A stretch of DNA of 64,000 nucleotides from Adenanthera pavonina (GCA_026686845.1 JAIVEN010000006.1:36688501-36752500), one strand, 5' to 3'. Shown: positions 1-12,842, numbered from the stretch's first letter. Notes: generated from the letters alone by a model not told the origin. Made by a program: numbers and translations.

Positions 1-305
1 ACAGAGAGAGGAGCGTGGCGAGTGAAGCAGTGGCCGGAACGGAGATGTCACGTGCCGTCACGCGCCGGCAGAAGGGACTGGGGCAGCAAAACTTGAACGG
101 CGCGTGGGAGCGCGTGGATGACCGGAAAGCCGCCGGATTCGGGGATCTGGCCGAACTGAGGATGGCGAACAGGTGGGTGTGGCGCGTGTCTGAAACGGAG
201 GATGGCAGTGGCGGAGATCAGAGATCCGTGAACAGTACGCTGATGAACAGTGACGGCGAAGAATTTTCTGGATTTTCTAGGCTATTTGGAAAAAAAAAAA
301 TTTCT
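1..305 (-). mobile_element. Ty1/copia 5' leader (edge of a nested element)
   Basis: This GC-rich stretch follows the copia primer binding site when read on the minus strand, so it is the untranslated leader between the 5' LTR and gag. I see no recognisable gag protein in it. A 112-codon frame that is open on the plus strand (15-353) runs across leader, PBS and LTR and matches no family I know, so I treat it as chance. The rest of the copia element lies to the left of the window. Confidence 0.6.
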
Positions 306-318
306 GGCTCTGGTACCA
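306..318 (-). other. Primer binding site of the copia element
   Basis: On the minus strand the sequence is TGGTACCAGAGCC. It resembles the usual plant copia PBS TGGTATCAGAGC, which is complementary to the 3' end of initiator tRNA-Met, with one difference. It directly abuts the end of the LTR at 319. This motif fixes the orientation of the element. Confidence 0.8.
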
Positions 319-530
319 TGAAAGCATGTAAAAGAAAGAGAGAAAATGAATAGGAAAATTTGTCGTGTGTATTAATCTGAAGAACTTACAATATATAGAC
401 AAAAGAAATACCGCGTGTAATAAATACAGGACGCGTCTAATCAATACAGAATATTTCCTAATAAATACAAAGATATTCAAACTAATCAAAGATATGCACA
501 ATAATTGAGATTTTGTAGATTTTGTTAACA
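319..530 (-). mobile_element. Ty1/copia 5' LTR inserted in a Ty3/gypsy element
   Basis: The LTR reads on the minus strand. It starts with TGTTAACA at 530 and ends in TTTCA at 319, next to the PBS, giving a short LTR of 212 bp. The gypsy protease reading begins immediately after 530, so this copia copy interrupts the gypsy element. The expected 5-bp target duplication would be GAACT (531-535); its partner is beyond the left edge, so the duplication cannot be confirmed here. Confidence 0.75.
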
Positions 531-3500
531 GAACTGATGTTCAAGTGTTATTAGATGCAGGTAGCTTTAACAACTTTGTTACTCCATGAATAGCACAACA
601 CTTGCATTACCCATTGAACTTGCTCCAACTTTTCGGGTTCTTGTGGGTAATGGCAATTATTTGGAGAGCCTAGGTGTTGTTCGTGCTTTGACACTCACCA
701 TTCAAGGGCATCAATTAATTTTTCCAGCATAAGTACTTGAGGTGGCAGGATCTGACGTCGTGATTGGTGCATCTTGGCTTGCAACTTTGGGCCCACATGT
801 GGCTGACTATAGTGCCTCTGTCATTAAGTTTTATCTTAATGGCAAATTCATCACTTTGTGGGGACATAAATCAAATTTACCAATAAAGGCTCAATTCCAT
901 CAATTTAAGTGCTTGCAGTCAACCCATGCAATTTCTGCGTTATTTATTCTTCAGTCTTGCGTTGCTCAAGAGGATGTTCCTGCTTCATTTATTCTTCCAG
1001 AGGATATTCCAGAGGACTTAGCAACTATTTTAAGGAAGTTTCATACTGTTTTCTCTGTTCCCCAAGGCTCGCCACCCTCTCGAGGGCGTGATCATGCAAT
1101 TATTTTGGAACCAACAACTGCTCCAGTGAAGGTTCGACCTTATAGGTACCATATTGCCAAAAGACAGAGATTGAACGTATGGTGAATGACATATTACAAG
1201 AAGGGTTGATCCAATCGAGTACAAGTCCATTTTTAGCCCCTGTTCTTCTTGTTAAGAAGAACAATGGAACTTGGAGATTCTGCATTGATTACAAGGCACT
1301 CAATACGGTTACTGTCAAAGATTCATTTTCAATGCCAACTATTGATGAATTACTTGATGAGTTGCGTGGTTCAACTGTTTACTCAAAGTTGGATTTGCGC
1401 TCTGGATACCATCAAGTGTTAATGTGACTAGAGGATTGTGAAAAGACTACATTCCGAACGCATAATGGACATTATGGGTGGTTGGTAATGCCATTTGGCC
1501 TTACTAATGCCCCAGCAACATTTCAATAACTTATGAAAGATATTTTTCGTCCATTCCTCAGACGATTTGTCCTTATATTTTTTGATGACATTCTTATATA
1601 TAGTCCCTCCTGGACTTCACATCTTGAACACCTTACTGTAGTCTTGGAGCAATTATTGCAACATAAACTTTATCCAAAACTATCTAAATGCTCATTCAGG
1701 AAATTTCGAGTTAATTATTTAGGACATGTTGTTTCGGCTGCCGGTGTTGAGATGGATGCTTCAAAGGTGCAAGCTGTTATGAATTGGCCAGTTCCTCAAA
1801 CTCTAACACAAGTTCGTGGTATTTTGGGTTTAACTGGCTATTATAGACGTTTCATACGTCAATGCTATTATTGCTTTTCCTCTTACTCAGTTACTCTAGA
1901 AGGATAATTTCCATTGGTCAAAGGAAGCTTAACTTGTCTTCGAATGTTTAAAGCAAGCTCTTTCTACTACTCCAGTTTTGGCTTCACCTGATTTCTCCAA
2001 GCCCTTTATTGTTGAAACTGATGCTTCTGGGTTTGGCATTAGTGCCATTCTTAGTTAAGACAATCATCCAATTGCTTATTTTTCCAAGAAGATATCACCT
2101 CGCATGAGTGCCCAATCAGCCTATGTCCGGGAATTATATGCAATTATTGAAGCAGTTGCAAAGTTTCGACATTATCTCTATGGCCACTACTTCATTATCC
2201 ACATGGATAAAAAGAAAATTAAATATCTTGCAGATCAAGTTGTTCAGACACTTGAACAATAAGAGTGGCTTCCTAAATTGATGGGATATCGATACACAAT
2301 TGAATATAAGCTGAGTAACCAGAACCAAGCTGCTGATGCTCTTTCTAGATCTTGTTTTCTAGCACTTTCAGTTCCTCATTCTTCTTTTTATTGATGATGT
2401 TTATTTGGAGGTTCGAGGGTCTTCTGAGTTGCAGGAACTTATACACAAATTCCATGAAAATCCCTCCACCATGCTGCATTATTCTGTTCGCGATGGATTA
2501 CTCTTTTGGAAAGGTCGATTGGTGATTCCTCGTGGTGCCCGCTCTCTTATTGACAGAATTCTATAGGAATTCCACTCTTTATCAGTCAGTGATCATTCGG
2601 GTTTTCTCAAGACCTATGCACTCATTGCAACTTATTTTTATTGGCAGCACATGCGTTCAGATATTCATGTTTTTGTTCAACTTGCTTGATTTGTCAACAA
2701 GCGAAGGTTTCCCAGTTGCATCCTTCAGGCCTACTTAGTCCATTACCAATTCCTTCTCAAGTTTGGGAAGATGTGGCTATGGACTTTATTATAAATTTAC
2801 CGGTTGCGAAATGATTTTCTGTGATCATGGTTGTGATTGATAGGCTCTCCAAATATGCCCACCTCGCACCACTATGTGCTAATTTTTCAAGCTCCCAAGT
2901 TGCTGAATCTTTGTGCATATTGTTGTTAAACATCATGGGATTCCTAAATCCATTGTATCGGAAAGAGACAAAGCCTTTACTAGTGCTTTTTGGTAGCATC
3001 TTTTCCGTTTACAAGGCATTACTCTTTCTATGAGTACCTCTTACCATCTACAAAGTGATGGTCAGTCCGAAGCTCTTAATAAATGCATTGAGATGTTTCT
3101 CAGATGTTTTGTACATAACCATCCGACGCTATGGGTCCAGTTCTTACCATGAGCGGAGTTTTGCTATAACTCTTCTTTTCAGACATCCATTGGCATAACT
3201 CCTTTCAAGGTTCTTTATGGTCGGGACCCACTGTCTATTATTCAAGCTACCCCTCTTGACGACACTCCATATGATGTTGCCCAGCAGTTGCAACTTCGAG
3301 ATGTTGTCTTCAACAAACTAAAGACTAATTTGCAGCGGGCTCAAAATCGGATGAAGTACATTGCCGATAAACACCACACTGAAGTGCACTTTAATAATGG
3401 TGAATGGGTTTTTGTGAAATTACAATCGTATGATCAACACTCCATCTAGTTGCGTAAATCACAAATTGGGTTTACGTTACTTTGGTCCACTTCGTATTTT

Positions 3501-3833
3501 GGAGAAGATTGGCTCTGTAGCTTATAAACTTTAGTTACCACCTGCGGCGTGGATACACTCTGTTTTCCATGTTTCACTGCTTAAAAAGTCTGTTGGTGAT
3601 CCTGAACAGCAATATATTCCTTCGCCATTACTCATTATTGAAGATGGTCCTCAACTTCAACCCATTGAAGTTATTGACATACGACAGACTCTTCATTCCG
3701 ATGGCCCTTGTACTGAAGTTTTAACTGCTTGGGATGGCCCTGTACCTTTGAGTTGGGAATTGTATTCTCACATTCAGGAGACTTATCCTTATTTCGACCT
3801 TGAGGACAAGGTCGTTGCTGATGGGCGGGGCAA
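531..3833 (+). pseudogene. Ty3/gypsy pol polyprotein, decayed (chromovirus-like)
   Basis: The expected order of gypsy domains can be followed through several frames. Aspartic protease lies at about 540-860 (LLDAGS active-site region). Reverse transcriptase lies at about 1180-1900, with the catalytic FFDD motif (FFDDILIY) near 1580. RNase H is at about 1930-2350. Integrase runs from about 2390 to 3330. A C-terminal GPY/F-like module and a chromodomain-like tail ending in LEDKV lie at about 3470-3830. The gag part is missing on the left because of the copia insertion and the window edge. In-frame stops occur at 587, 730, 1425, 1526, 2056, 2260, 2564, 2736, 2812, 3150, 3447 and 3532, with frameshifts near 1185, 1900, 2580 and 3466. 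No functional product is possible. Domain calls come from recognisable motifs, not from a search. Confidence 0.9.
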
Positions 3834-4267
3834 TGTGATATCGAAGCACATGGCTAGCAAAACTTCCACTTTAGATGTGTCAACCACTCCCAATATTAAG
3901 GATTAAATGCATGCAAATGTGACAGGTGGCTTCAGGAAAAGTAACAGCATGCGGAAGTTAACATGGAAGTTACAAGAATAAGCAGATAAATAGGGAATGG
4001 CAATAATCATCAAGGGTGTGGAATTAGTCAAGTTTCTCTCTCTTTGAGCCTTCTTGTCCTCATCTGAGTATTTCCTCTCACTTCCCCACTGTACTTCTTT
4101 TGGTTCTTGCTTATCGAAATGTACCCTGTTTCTGTCATTAATAATAAGTGAATATTCAACTTATCGAATTTGCCTTTCCGTGTTATATTATATTTTGCTG
4201 ATTTGTCCATTACAGAATGTCTTCATTACTTGGGTAAATTGAAGCCTTGAGAAATTGCTCTCTAACA
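3834..4267 (+). mobile_element. 3' LTR of the Ty3/gypsy element
   Basis: A purine-rich tract, GGGCGGGGCAA (3823-3833), immediately precedes TGTGATATCG at 3834, as a polypurine tract does before a 3' LTR. The LTR ends in CTCTAACA at 4267, giving TG...CA ends and a length of 434 bp. It contains CT-rich sequence (4034-4100) typical of the transcribed part of LTRs. The partner 5' LTR is outside the window, so the target duplication cannot be checked. Confidence 0.75.
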
Positions 4268-7200
4268 CGCCACTCATTACAATTGATAAAGCATTCAAGT
4301 CAGGAAAAAAAAATTGATAAAGCATTCAATAAGAGTAAAATTGAAACTAAAATTAAATATATTACTTAACATTTTATATTTTGAACCAAGTAAGTTTTCT
4401 AAATAATATCCAATAATAGGAACCAGAGAGAGTATACATAAAGTTCTTATTAAATGCCCCCATTGTTCAAGTGTATTACCTTATTGCCATTAAATCTTTC
4501 TATCTCTGTGTTATCCCTTCCTTATGGGTTAATAACTCATTTCTTCATTAACTTAAAAAAAAATTGTGCCCCTTTTGTTTCGTCTTTCAATTCCATTCTC
4601 CAATTTTGTGTGTTGTTTCTTTTGTCATTGGCTCGTTCCTATCTTAATTTTAAAATTAAAAAATTGATTATATAATGAATATCATCAATAATTTGATATA
4701 AAATTGTATAGAAAATGAACGATTGAAAGAGTTTTTTTCTACCATGAATATTATCAATATTATCAAGAATCAAATGCGAAATTATATAGAAAATGAATTG
4801 TTAAATGATTGTTTAGTTACTCATACAAATATAAATTTTTTACAATATTAAAAATGAAAAATTCATTTAGTTTTTCCCAAAATATGAAAAGTCATAGAGA
4901 ACAATTATGATGTATTGATGTATATTCTCAATTTTTTTTATGTATATTCATAAATTTAATTCACATTTTAATAGTAGTTTGTTATATTTTAATGATGCAT
5001 ATTTATATATATTGCTCCCACACTAAAAAATTTCTAGGTCCTTTGTGGATTTAAATGTAAATTGTCCAACTAAACATGACTACCCCTATAATATAATCTC
5101 ATTTATATCCCTTCACGCCTTCAAAATCAAACCAAACGAGTTGTAATTTCATTCGTAAGGGAAAAGTGACCATGACCCTTACTTTTGTCTATATGATGAA
5201 TTGTGATATCATTTCATTATTTCTTTGATAAAAAATAGTAAATACATGACAAGTGACTAAAAACCAAGGTTTAAAAAAATTGAGTTTGACTGGTTGGGCT
5301 AGGAATCAGTGTCAAGTTTAGTCCGAACATAGATAGCAATTGACCATTGTCAAAACTAGTTGAACCGGTCACAAATCTATATTGAATAAGTACAAAACCG
5401 ATTGAACCAGTCAAATTTTTTTAAAACTTTAAAATAAAAGAACATTATTTTTAGTATTAAGTAGTATTATTTTTTTTGTATAAATTTTTTTCTTTCTATA
5501 TTATAATGTTGTATAAGTATTATTATAACACATAAAGAAAAATAAGAAAAAATTTAGATATTTTTTTATTTTTTTTAATATTTTTTTCCTATTTTCTTTC
5601 CATTCCAAATAAATTTTAAAAACATAATAGTATATATACACACATTTGGCCCTTCCCTTACGTGGACATATACCGGTACATTACACACAATAAATAAATA
5701 AATAAAACATGTATATATATATATATATATATGTAAGTAAACTATCTATCTATTATTGATATACTTAAAAAGAAATAAAATATAAAGTTTATATATAAAT
5801 GTATTGAAAATATAAACTTTTAATCCATTTTTATAAATTCTCTTAAAATCAATATATTATATATATGTCTTCACTTTATATATATTTTAAAAAATTAATT
5901 ATGATAAATATAAAAAAATAAATGATATAAAATACATATTATTTTTTTAAAAATTTGGCCACCATAATGGTTGGGTTGCATCCGCCCATGATTCAGCATA
6001 AAGGTTTCAAATCATATGAAGTGGACTCAGATAATATTTGTTTATTTTTGTTGATTTTATCTCTTCTTCATATTTAATTTACACTCTTTTTTCCACATTA
6101 AGGAATGATTTCCTTATTTATTTAACTCTTCCATCAGTTTTTTTTTTCTATTTTTCTTGTTCCTAGCTTGTTTTGTTTTACAAATTTCTAAATATTAAAT
6201 TTGAAAAAGAGTGATATATATTTTTATTTAGTTTTTGAAAATAAATCTTGTTTTATTTTATATTATCAACATTGATATATATAAATAAAAGAGTTGATCT
6301 ATTGAAATTGCCTCAATGAACCAACATTAACGAAAATGACTAGAATAGGCTAAAACAATTTTGGAAGATTGAGATTAACTGAAAAATAAAATAAAATAAA
6401 ATTCAATATAATATAATTTTACAATAAGATAATAAATAGGACAAAAAATATTTAGAATTGAAAATAATTTTTTTTAATACTAAGTCTAAAGAAGAGATAA
6501 AGTAAAATAAAAACTATGTGGGCCATTACAAATGGTTTGGAATCTTTGTATTAAAAGAGGGTGTATTTATGATGTGATAGTTTGGGAGTATCTAATAATT
6601 TCTCATCTTTTATTTTCCTTTTAATTAAAACGGAAATTGATGTGAAAGGTGTGAATCAAGTTGCAAGGTTAATGACTAATCCTCCTTTGTAAAAGTCGTC
6701 TCTTAAAGGATTTTTACAATTTTTCATAACATTTATTATTTTAAAATTTTAAGTAAACATTAATTATTTATTTTATTATTTTATTAATATCAAATAAATC
6801 ATTTAAAAAATATTTAATTAAGATCATTTTGATAAAAGACTATTAAATTTTACAATATTCTAAATCATTTAATTATTTCTTTGATCTATATGAAAAACTC
6901 TAAAAAGATACTTTTTATTAATTGAAGGAAATATGTTTTAAGGTTGGAACTTTAAAGCATCTCAATGACTTTTGCTGCGAAGATGAATTTGCTAATGTGA
7001 AGAAAAAGAATTAGTAGATACTAAATAAAAATTTAGTTTAAAAATGTATCTTTTCATGTTAAAAATAGAAGTCATGTTTTTAAAAGAGCGAAACACTAGA
7101 CCAAGATTTATATTTTACATAAGAGAGAGTACATTAATAATACATATAAGAATCCAATTTTATTTATTTTTTAAAGTCAAGATGTGTCATTATATTGAAA

Positions 7201-8466
7201 AGAGATAGGTTGAGAGATATAGATCTGTCACACCTTTTCTGAGCCATAGTGTTTTTTTTTCTCTAATGCAATGACTCATATCGACTGTTTTAACAAAAAG
7301 GCCAAGTTTAATAATTGTTTTTCTAGCGAAATTTAAGGAAATTGTGAGGCTCAAAATGCTAGATTTTGACCATTTTTTCCATGCGATAGATTGATTTGAA
7401 AGAAATGTTAACGATCGCGTTATACAAAGTTAATGATGGCAAATAAGCATGAGAAAGTCTTTTCTCAATTTAGCCGAGAAGCTTTTCCTTTATTTAAGGC
7501 ACCTTTTGGAATCCACTTAAAGTAGGTAAAATTATATTTTCTTTTATATTATAAGATAATTTATATCAATTACACATATATTAAAAAAATTATTTTTTTA
7601 ATTAAAATTAATATAAAAATATCTATATTTTCTATTTTATTCTTATTAAATACCCCATTATATTATTCTTATAGGGCTATAAATGAGGAGAGAGAAAGTA
7701 TTAAAGATAGGGGTAAAATGGAAAGAAAAATATCCAATACTCTATATTTTGGGCCAAAAACTTATAATACAAAATGTCTTATAATATGAACCGGAGAGAG
7801 TGCCTTTGATCACTTAATTCTACATCATATTTTATTTTGATTACTTAATTTTATTTTATTTATTTTTAATTTTTAATTTTTAAAATATATTCAAAACTTA
7901 AATTTTACATTAAAATAAAATGCTAACAAAATATTTTTTAATACTGATATATTTATTTAACTCTTTTTTTATGACAAAGGATCACAAGATTAAAATTTTA
8001 TTTAGAAGTAAGTTATTTGTAATTTGTAATTTTTTATTTAATTTAAAAATATTATAAAAATAAGATTAATGAATACATAATGATATTAATTATACTGATA
8101 ATTCTCTATCTTGTCATCATTTTCTATTAATATAATTAAAAGTGTTAATAATAGAAAAAATTTTAATTATGTTTTAAAAATTAAAAAATTAAAAAGAAAT
8201 AAAATAAAATTAAAGAATTAAAAAAATAAAATAAAATTAAGAAATTAAAATGAAAGCTAATGTAAAGTTAGGAAATCAAAAGAGTTTTTTTGTATTTAAA
8301 ATAATATTACTAGTTGTACTGGGATCCTTTCTTCAAGATTATATTTATTATGACTTATTATATAAATTTTATATTTAAATATTGGATTAGATTTACGGAG
8401 TCAAATTCAACCCAAAGTATTTTTTCCGTCCACATTATTCGTATAAAAAACCACTTAAAAGGATCC
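4268..8466. other. AT-rich intergenic DNA with MITE remnants
   Basis: I see no gene here. The stretch holds a half MITE ending in GAGAGAGTA near 4434, a short region with repeated GAACCGG / AACCAGTC motifs at about 5270-5420 (a common plant MITE type), an (AT)n microsatellite at 5708-5734, and a possible MITE ending in CGGAGAGAG near 7800. Small open frames (for example 4054-4242 and 4454-4675) have no gene-like features. Confidence 0.6.
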
Positions 8467-9097
8467 AAGAGCCTGTTTCATAATTGTTTTTAAAACAGTT
8501 TTTGTTATTTTAAAAAATAATAAAATCAAAAACATGTTTGATAAACTTGTTTTGTATAAAATGTTCTGAAAAATAAAACATAAAAGAACAGAAAACTCAA
8601 AATATCTTTAAAGTGTTTTGTAGTTTTTGCTCTGAAAAATACAAGAAAATGTGAAAAATACCTATCTCAATAATGGTAAAGTTATAAATTTTAAGTAACT
8701 CATTTAATACTTACTCCCTTTGGTTCATTTTATTAGTCACATTTTAGAAACTTTTTATAGTATTAAATATAAGTCACATTCTATAAGTTTTTGAAATATT
8801 AATTACTTTATTTTCAAAATGTCCTTATTTAATTATGAGAGAAAATATTGATTGTTTGAATTTGTAGTATTTATTAAAGGGTAAAGATGAAAAACACATT
8901 AATTTTAAGATATTTTTAATGATATAACAAATTTTTTTTTATTTTGATGAATTAGGTAGTAGTGACTTATATTAAGAATTGGAGAGAGTACTAGTTATGA
9001 TTTTAGTCACAATTATTTAAATAAATTTTTTTATTTTCTTATTTTTAAAACTTATACTTTAAAATGATTTTATAAAATTATTTTAAGAAAATAGAAA
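8467..9097. repeat. Dispersed repeat, copy A (interrupted by a MITE)
   Basis: This AT-rich repeat starts with AAGAGCCTGTTTCAT and is related along its length to 42588-42945. Shared blocks include AATTCATTTAATACTTACT-like and TTTTTTTATTTTCTT sequences. Copy A carries an extra 277 bp that is a Stowaway-like MITE plus its TA duplication. It is probably a non-autonomous DNA transposon; its class is not settled. Confidence 0.7.
8714..8988. mobile_element. Stowaway-like MITE with TA target duplication
   Basis: The ends are CTCCCTTTGGTTC at the left and, on the other strand, CTCTCTCCAATTC at the right. TA flanks both sides (8712-8713 and 8989-8990). The sequence contains the TTAGTCACATTTTAG type of subterminal repeat common to plant Stowaway elements. 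The paralogous repeat at 42825 is empty at exactly this TA. Confidence 0.85.
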
Positions 9098-9858
9098 GCC
9101 CTTTGCCCCTTATAATTCAATCCGAATGCCACTGGTTTTGCTTACAGGAAACTTTTACCTCCTTTCCAATGTCGTTATTTAAATACTAGCTCCTGTGCAA
9201 CTTAATCTTAAATCTCTTACAACTCAATTTAAATGCCATTGGTTTTTCCTTTTCAATCCAAATCAAATTTAAATGATCCGGGTTTAATATTTTAAATAAT
9301 TATTAAAATTAAAAATGAATAAAAAATTGGCACCATTCAAAATTAATATAAATAATTCAAATTAAAAAGAAAATAAGATGTGGAGAGAAACCGGCGATAA
9401 TTAACCCTAATAATTGCTAATAAGCGCCAAAGATCTCGTCTAATACATTGTGTTGCACGTGATCCTCAAAAGAGACAAACATAAAGAGTACATAAATATA
9501 TATTTTCCGCGTGCTGTGTAGATGTAGTCACAAATTAATTACTCTATTGGTCAATAAAAAATTCTAAATTGGATACATGCAATAATATCTTTACTAAATT
9601 TTCTCCTTAAACAAAAATTTTAATATTACCTCCAATCTCGTTCAAATTCTCAATTACCTTATCAATTCTCAAATTTTGGTCAAGGAGTTTGAGGATTAAC
9701 TTTTTAGAAATCAATTTTGGTCAAAGTGAAACATTTTAGGACAAATCCTAAAGGTTGTGAGCAAAGTACTAAAAATTAGATCAAATATTGAACTAATCAA
9801 GGTATTGATTCAATGTTCAATGATTCAACTATTGTTCAACCAGTAGTAATAAAATTAA
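9098..9858. other. Intergenic AT-rich DNA
   Basis: No gene is seen. The last part (from about 9779) belongs to a repeat containing TTCAATGATTCAAC motifs that recurs at about 20880. Its right part resumes after the element at 9859-10634. Confidence 0.5.
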
Positions 9859-10634
9859 GGTGAAAATATATATTTAATTCCTTAATTTTGAAGTAGATTT
9901 TATTTTAGTTCTTTAATTTTTAAAAATTTTATTACAATTCTTTAACTTTAAAGATACGGTCAAAAGATTCTTGAATTTAATATCATTAAACAAGTTAACA
10001 GAAAATTTACTTAAATTAATCTAATTACTATTATTATACATTAATTAATATAATAATTATAATTATCATTTTTTAGGCTCAAAATAAATAATTAGTACCT
10101 TAGAAAAATAAAAAAGTTAAAAAATATGTTAATCCAAGACATTAAAAATTATAACCTTAGAATAAATTATTTTTAAAATATTGTGGTAAAATGTTTAAAA
10201 TTATTATATTAAAATGAATAATTTTTATTTATTTTGGATAAATTGACAAGTTGAAAAATTTAACTTGAGAATATTAAGTATAAAAAATAAATATTTATTT
10301 TTTATAATAAAAATATTTTAATATCTTAAAATAAATATTTAAAATCTAAAAATAAAAATATTTATTTTGTTAATATATTTTTAAAATAGTAAATAATTAA
10401 GCCTTAAAATTATTTTTGTTATAATTTTTATATTAATTAATATATAATAACATTAATGATGTCACTTTTAAATAGGTAAGTTATCATTTTCCGTTAGTTT
10501 ATTTAACGGTGTTAAGAATTAGGAAATATTTGGTTACATGTTAATAGTTAAAAGATTAATATGAAACATAATAAAATTAAAGGACTAAAATAAAACTTAT
10601 CTCAAAATTAAAGAACAAAAAGTATACTTTAACT
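9859..10634. mobile_element. Mutator-like non-autonomous element with long imperfect inverted repeats
   Basis: The left end (GGTGAAAATATATATTTAAT) and the reverse complement of the right end (AGTTAAAGTATACTTTTTGT) are related. The similarity continues inward for roughly 140 bp through motifs such as TTTTATTTTAGT(T/C)CTTTAAT. The 9-bp sequence TAAAATTAA flanks both sides (9850-9858 and 10635-10643), a length typical of Mutator superfamily insertions. The flank is AT-rich, so the duplication is suggestive rather than decisive. There is no coding capacity. Confidence 0.6.
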
Positions 10635-10884
10635 TAAAATTAATAATTTTTTAACTTTATATGTTATATAGAAAATTAAAAATATTATTAATAAGTTTTA
10701 TAATTTAATATTAAGATCTAAACAAATTAATATCCATTCATAATCATATTTTGAATTCAAAATAATCCATTAATATTATATTTTTATATTATTTATTAAC
10801 TAAATTTATTATTATTCTCAATTTTTTTTCCACATCTAAACTAGAGTTAATAGTGTACATTAATATGTACTTTCATATGTATAG

Positions 10885-10939
10885 AGCGCCCGGCGGGCCG
10901 GGGGGCCACAGCCCCAAGGAAAACGTGGGTCCGCCACTG
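10885..10939. mobile_element. Terminus of a hAT-like element (fragment)
   Basis: A sharply GC-rich 55-bp island in otherwise AT-rich DNA ends in CCGCCACTG. On the opposite strand this reads CAGTGGCGGACCCACG, which looks like the CAGTGGCGGA terminus common in plant hAT elements. I could not identify the other end, so the extent is unknown. Confidence 0.45.
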
Positions 10940-12564
10940 TGCTGAGTAGAGTATATATAATATGATTTTCAGTGATATTTTTGAGAGTACGTAATAATTT
11001 TTCATAAAAGGTAAGTTAGTGGAAGTTCAGGGCAAGAAGTCATTCATGGCTTTATTCAATTCCTACTATTGGTTCGGAATAAAATGTCAAATTGTGAATG
11101 AAGGATTTGAAATAGACAGTCATGCGTGATAACTACTCCATGCCCACCCTGAATAATTAATTAATTAATATATTAATTAATATATACATATAGACGACAT
11201 GTCAATGTGAACAATAACAATCCCCAAAGAAAAAAAAAACACAAATTTCAAATGGGATCAATCCTTCCTAATAAATATTACTAGTTATTAGATAACTTAG
11301 CTAGTTGAGATTATACTAGTTTAAGTAATTTCAAGTGCTTGCTTTGAACATTAAATTCTTTTATTAAGAGAGTTTTACGACTTTTATAATTCTATACAAT
11401 TCAATCTGAATTAGTCTATTTAGTGGGTGATTTAATCCAAAAAATAAAAAAAATATTTGAAAAATTGATTATATTATTTATATGTATGCCATAGGCTTAA
11501 TGAGTATATGAGATACATTTCCTTAGGATTATGTTGTTTTTATTTAATATCTTAAACAAATTTAAGACTTTACCGTAACCCCATCTAATCTGGGTGCCAG
11601 TAAGATCATGTTTTCTGATTTGCGGTGGATTCTTTTTTTTTTTTTTGGTATACACCACTCAGATTCAAATCTAATCTAATATTATATATTCACATCTAAT
11701 ATATTCCCAACTCTACTCAAATCTTGTAAAAATATTATGTCTAATATAGTTATTTAAAAAATTTTCTTTTATACGAATGGATGAAACCATAATTGATATC
11801 ATTATCAGATAACCTGTGCGAAGAAAGACGAGTTTCCTGAAGAAATAATTATATATTGTAATTTATTAATTTTTTTGGCCAACATAATCTATTAATTAAA
11901 ATTGAAATCATAAGTCATAACACTACACTCATCTACTTATTCAATATTGGATATCAATATATAATGCAAAATATATAATAAATTACATTATTTATACATT
12001 ATAAATATTATGACTTATCTCAAACATTATAGTTCATGTAGTATATGAAAAAATGTATCTAATCAATATCAATATCATTACATATAATAAAAAATTATAT
12101 TATTTATTAATCACCTCGTACAACTATGAATCACTTCCACTGTTATATATATATATACACACACACACACAATCTCTCTGTAATAAAAATGTCACTTTCC
12201 AAATAGGAAGAAAAAAGAAAAAAAAATGGAGAACTGTTGCTACAAGTGACCGTAACAGTGGAAGTACAATTTGAGTTTAAAAAGATCAAGTCGACAACGA
12301 GAAAAAATTAATCATCAACTCGTACCAGATTCTTCGCTAATAATTTCCATCAGCTATGCAAAAGAAAATTTTCAGAGGATACGATACGATCCATGTGAGA
12401 ATAATGATTTTTGACATTCATTAATTAATGATTAGATGACGCAGGTGATTCATGAAATTTTACTAAAATAGATATATGTAGGGAGCAGGATTTATTATTA
12501 TATATTAATTTTGTTGAAACGTAATAACTTCTTACATCAAGATGATGCTTAGATCGACGTACTA
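10940..12564. other. Intergenic, no gene seen
   Basis: The stretch is AT-rich with poly-T near 11632-11646, a (TA)n/(AC)n run at about 12142-12170 and no convincing coding sequence. Confidence 0.5.
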
Positions 12565-12842
12565 CCCCACCCTATTCTAAAAAAATATGAGTTATATTAT
12601 AAAAGTTTGTTTTATTTAAAATATAAATTTTATTTAATAATTTTTAAGATATTAAATATTATTTTTTTATTTTAATCTTATATGCAATTGAATGTAAAAA
12701 AAATAATAAATTTTAAATATAATACATTAAATAGAGATATTATTAAAAATAATATATTTTTAGAGATTTAATGAGTAAAATTATTTTTTTTTTGTTTCTA
12801 TGCAATTAGTCAAATAAGACTTATATTTTAAATCGGAGGGAG
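12565..12842. mobile_element. Stowaway-like MITE
   Basis: The left end CCCCACCCTATTCTAAA and, on the other strand, the right end CTCCCTCCGATTTAAA are imperfect terminal inverted repeats. TA flanks both sides (12563-12564 and 12843-12844). The length of 278 bp and the CTCCCTCCG terminus fit Stowaway elements. Confidence 0.75.

Noticed and set aside
15..353. A 112-codon open frame on the plus strand in GC-rich DNA
   Set aside because: It crosses the leader, primer binding site and LTR end of a copia element that reads on the opposite strand, and it matches no family known to me.
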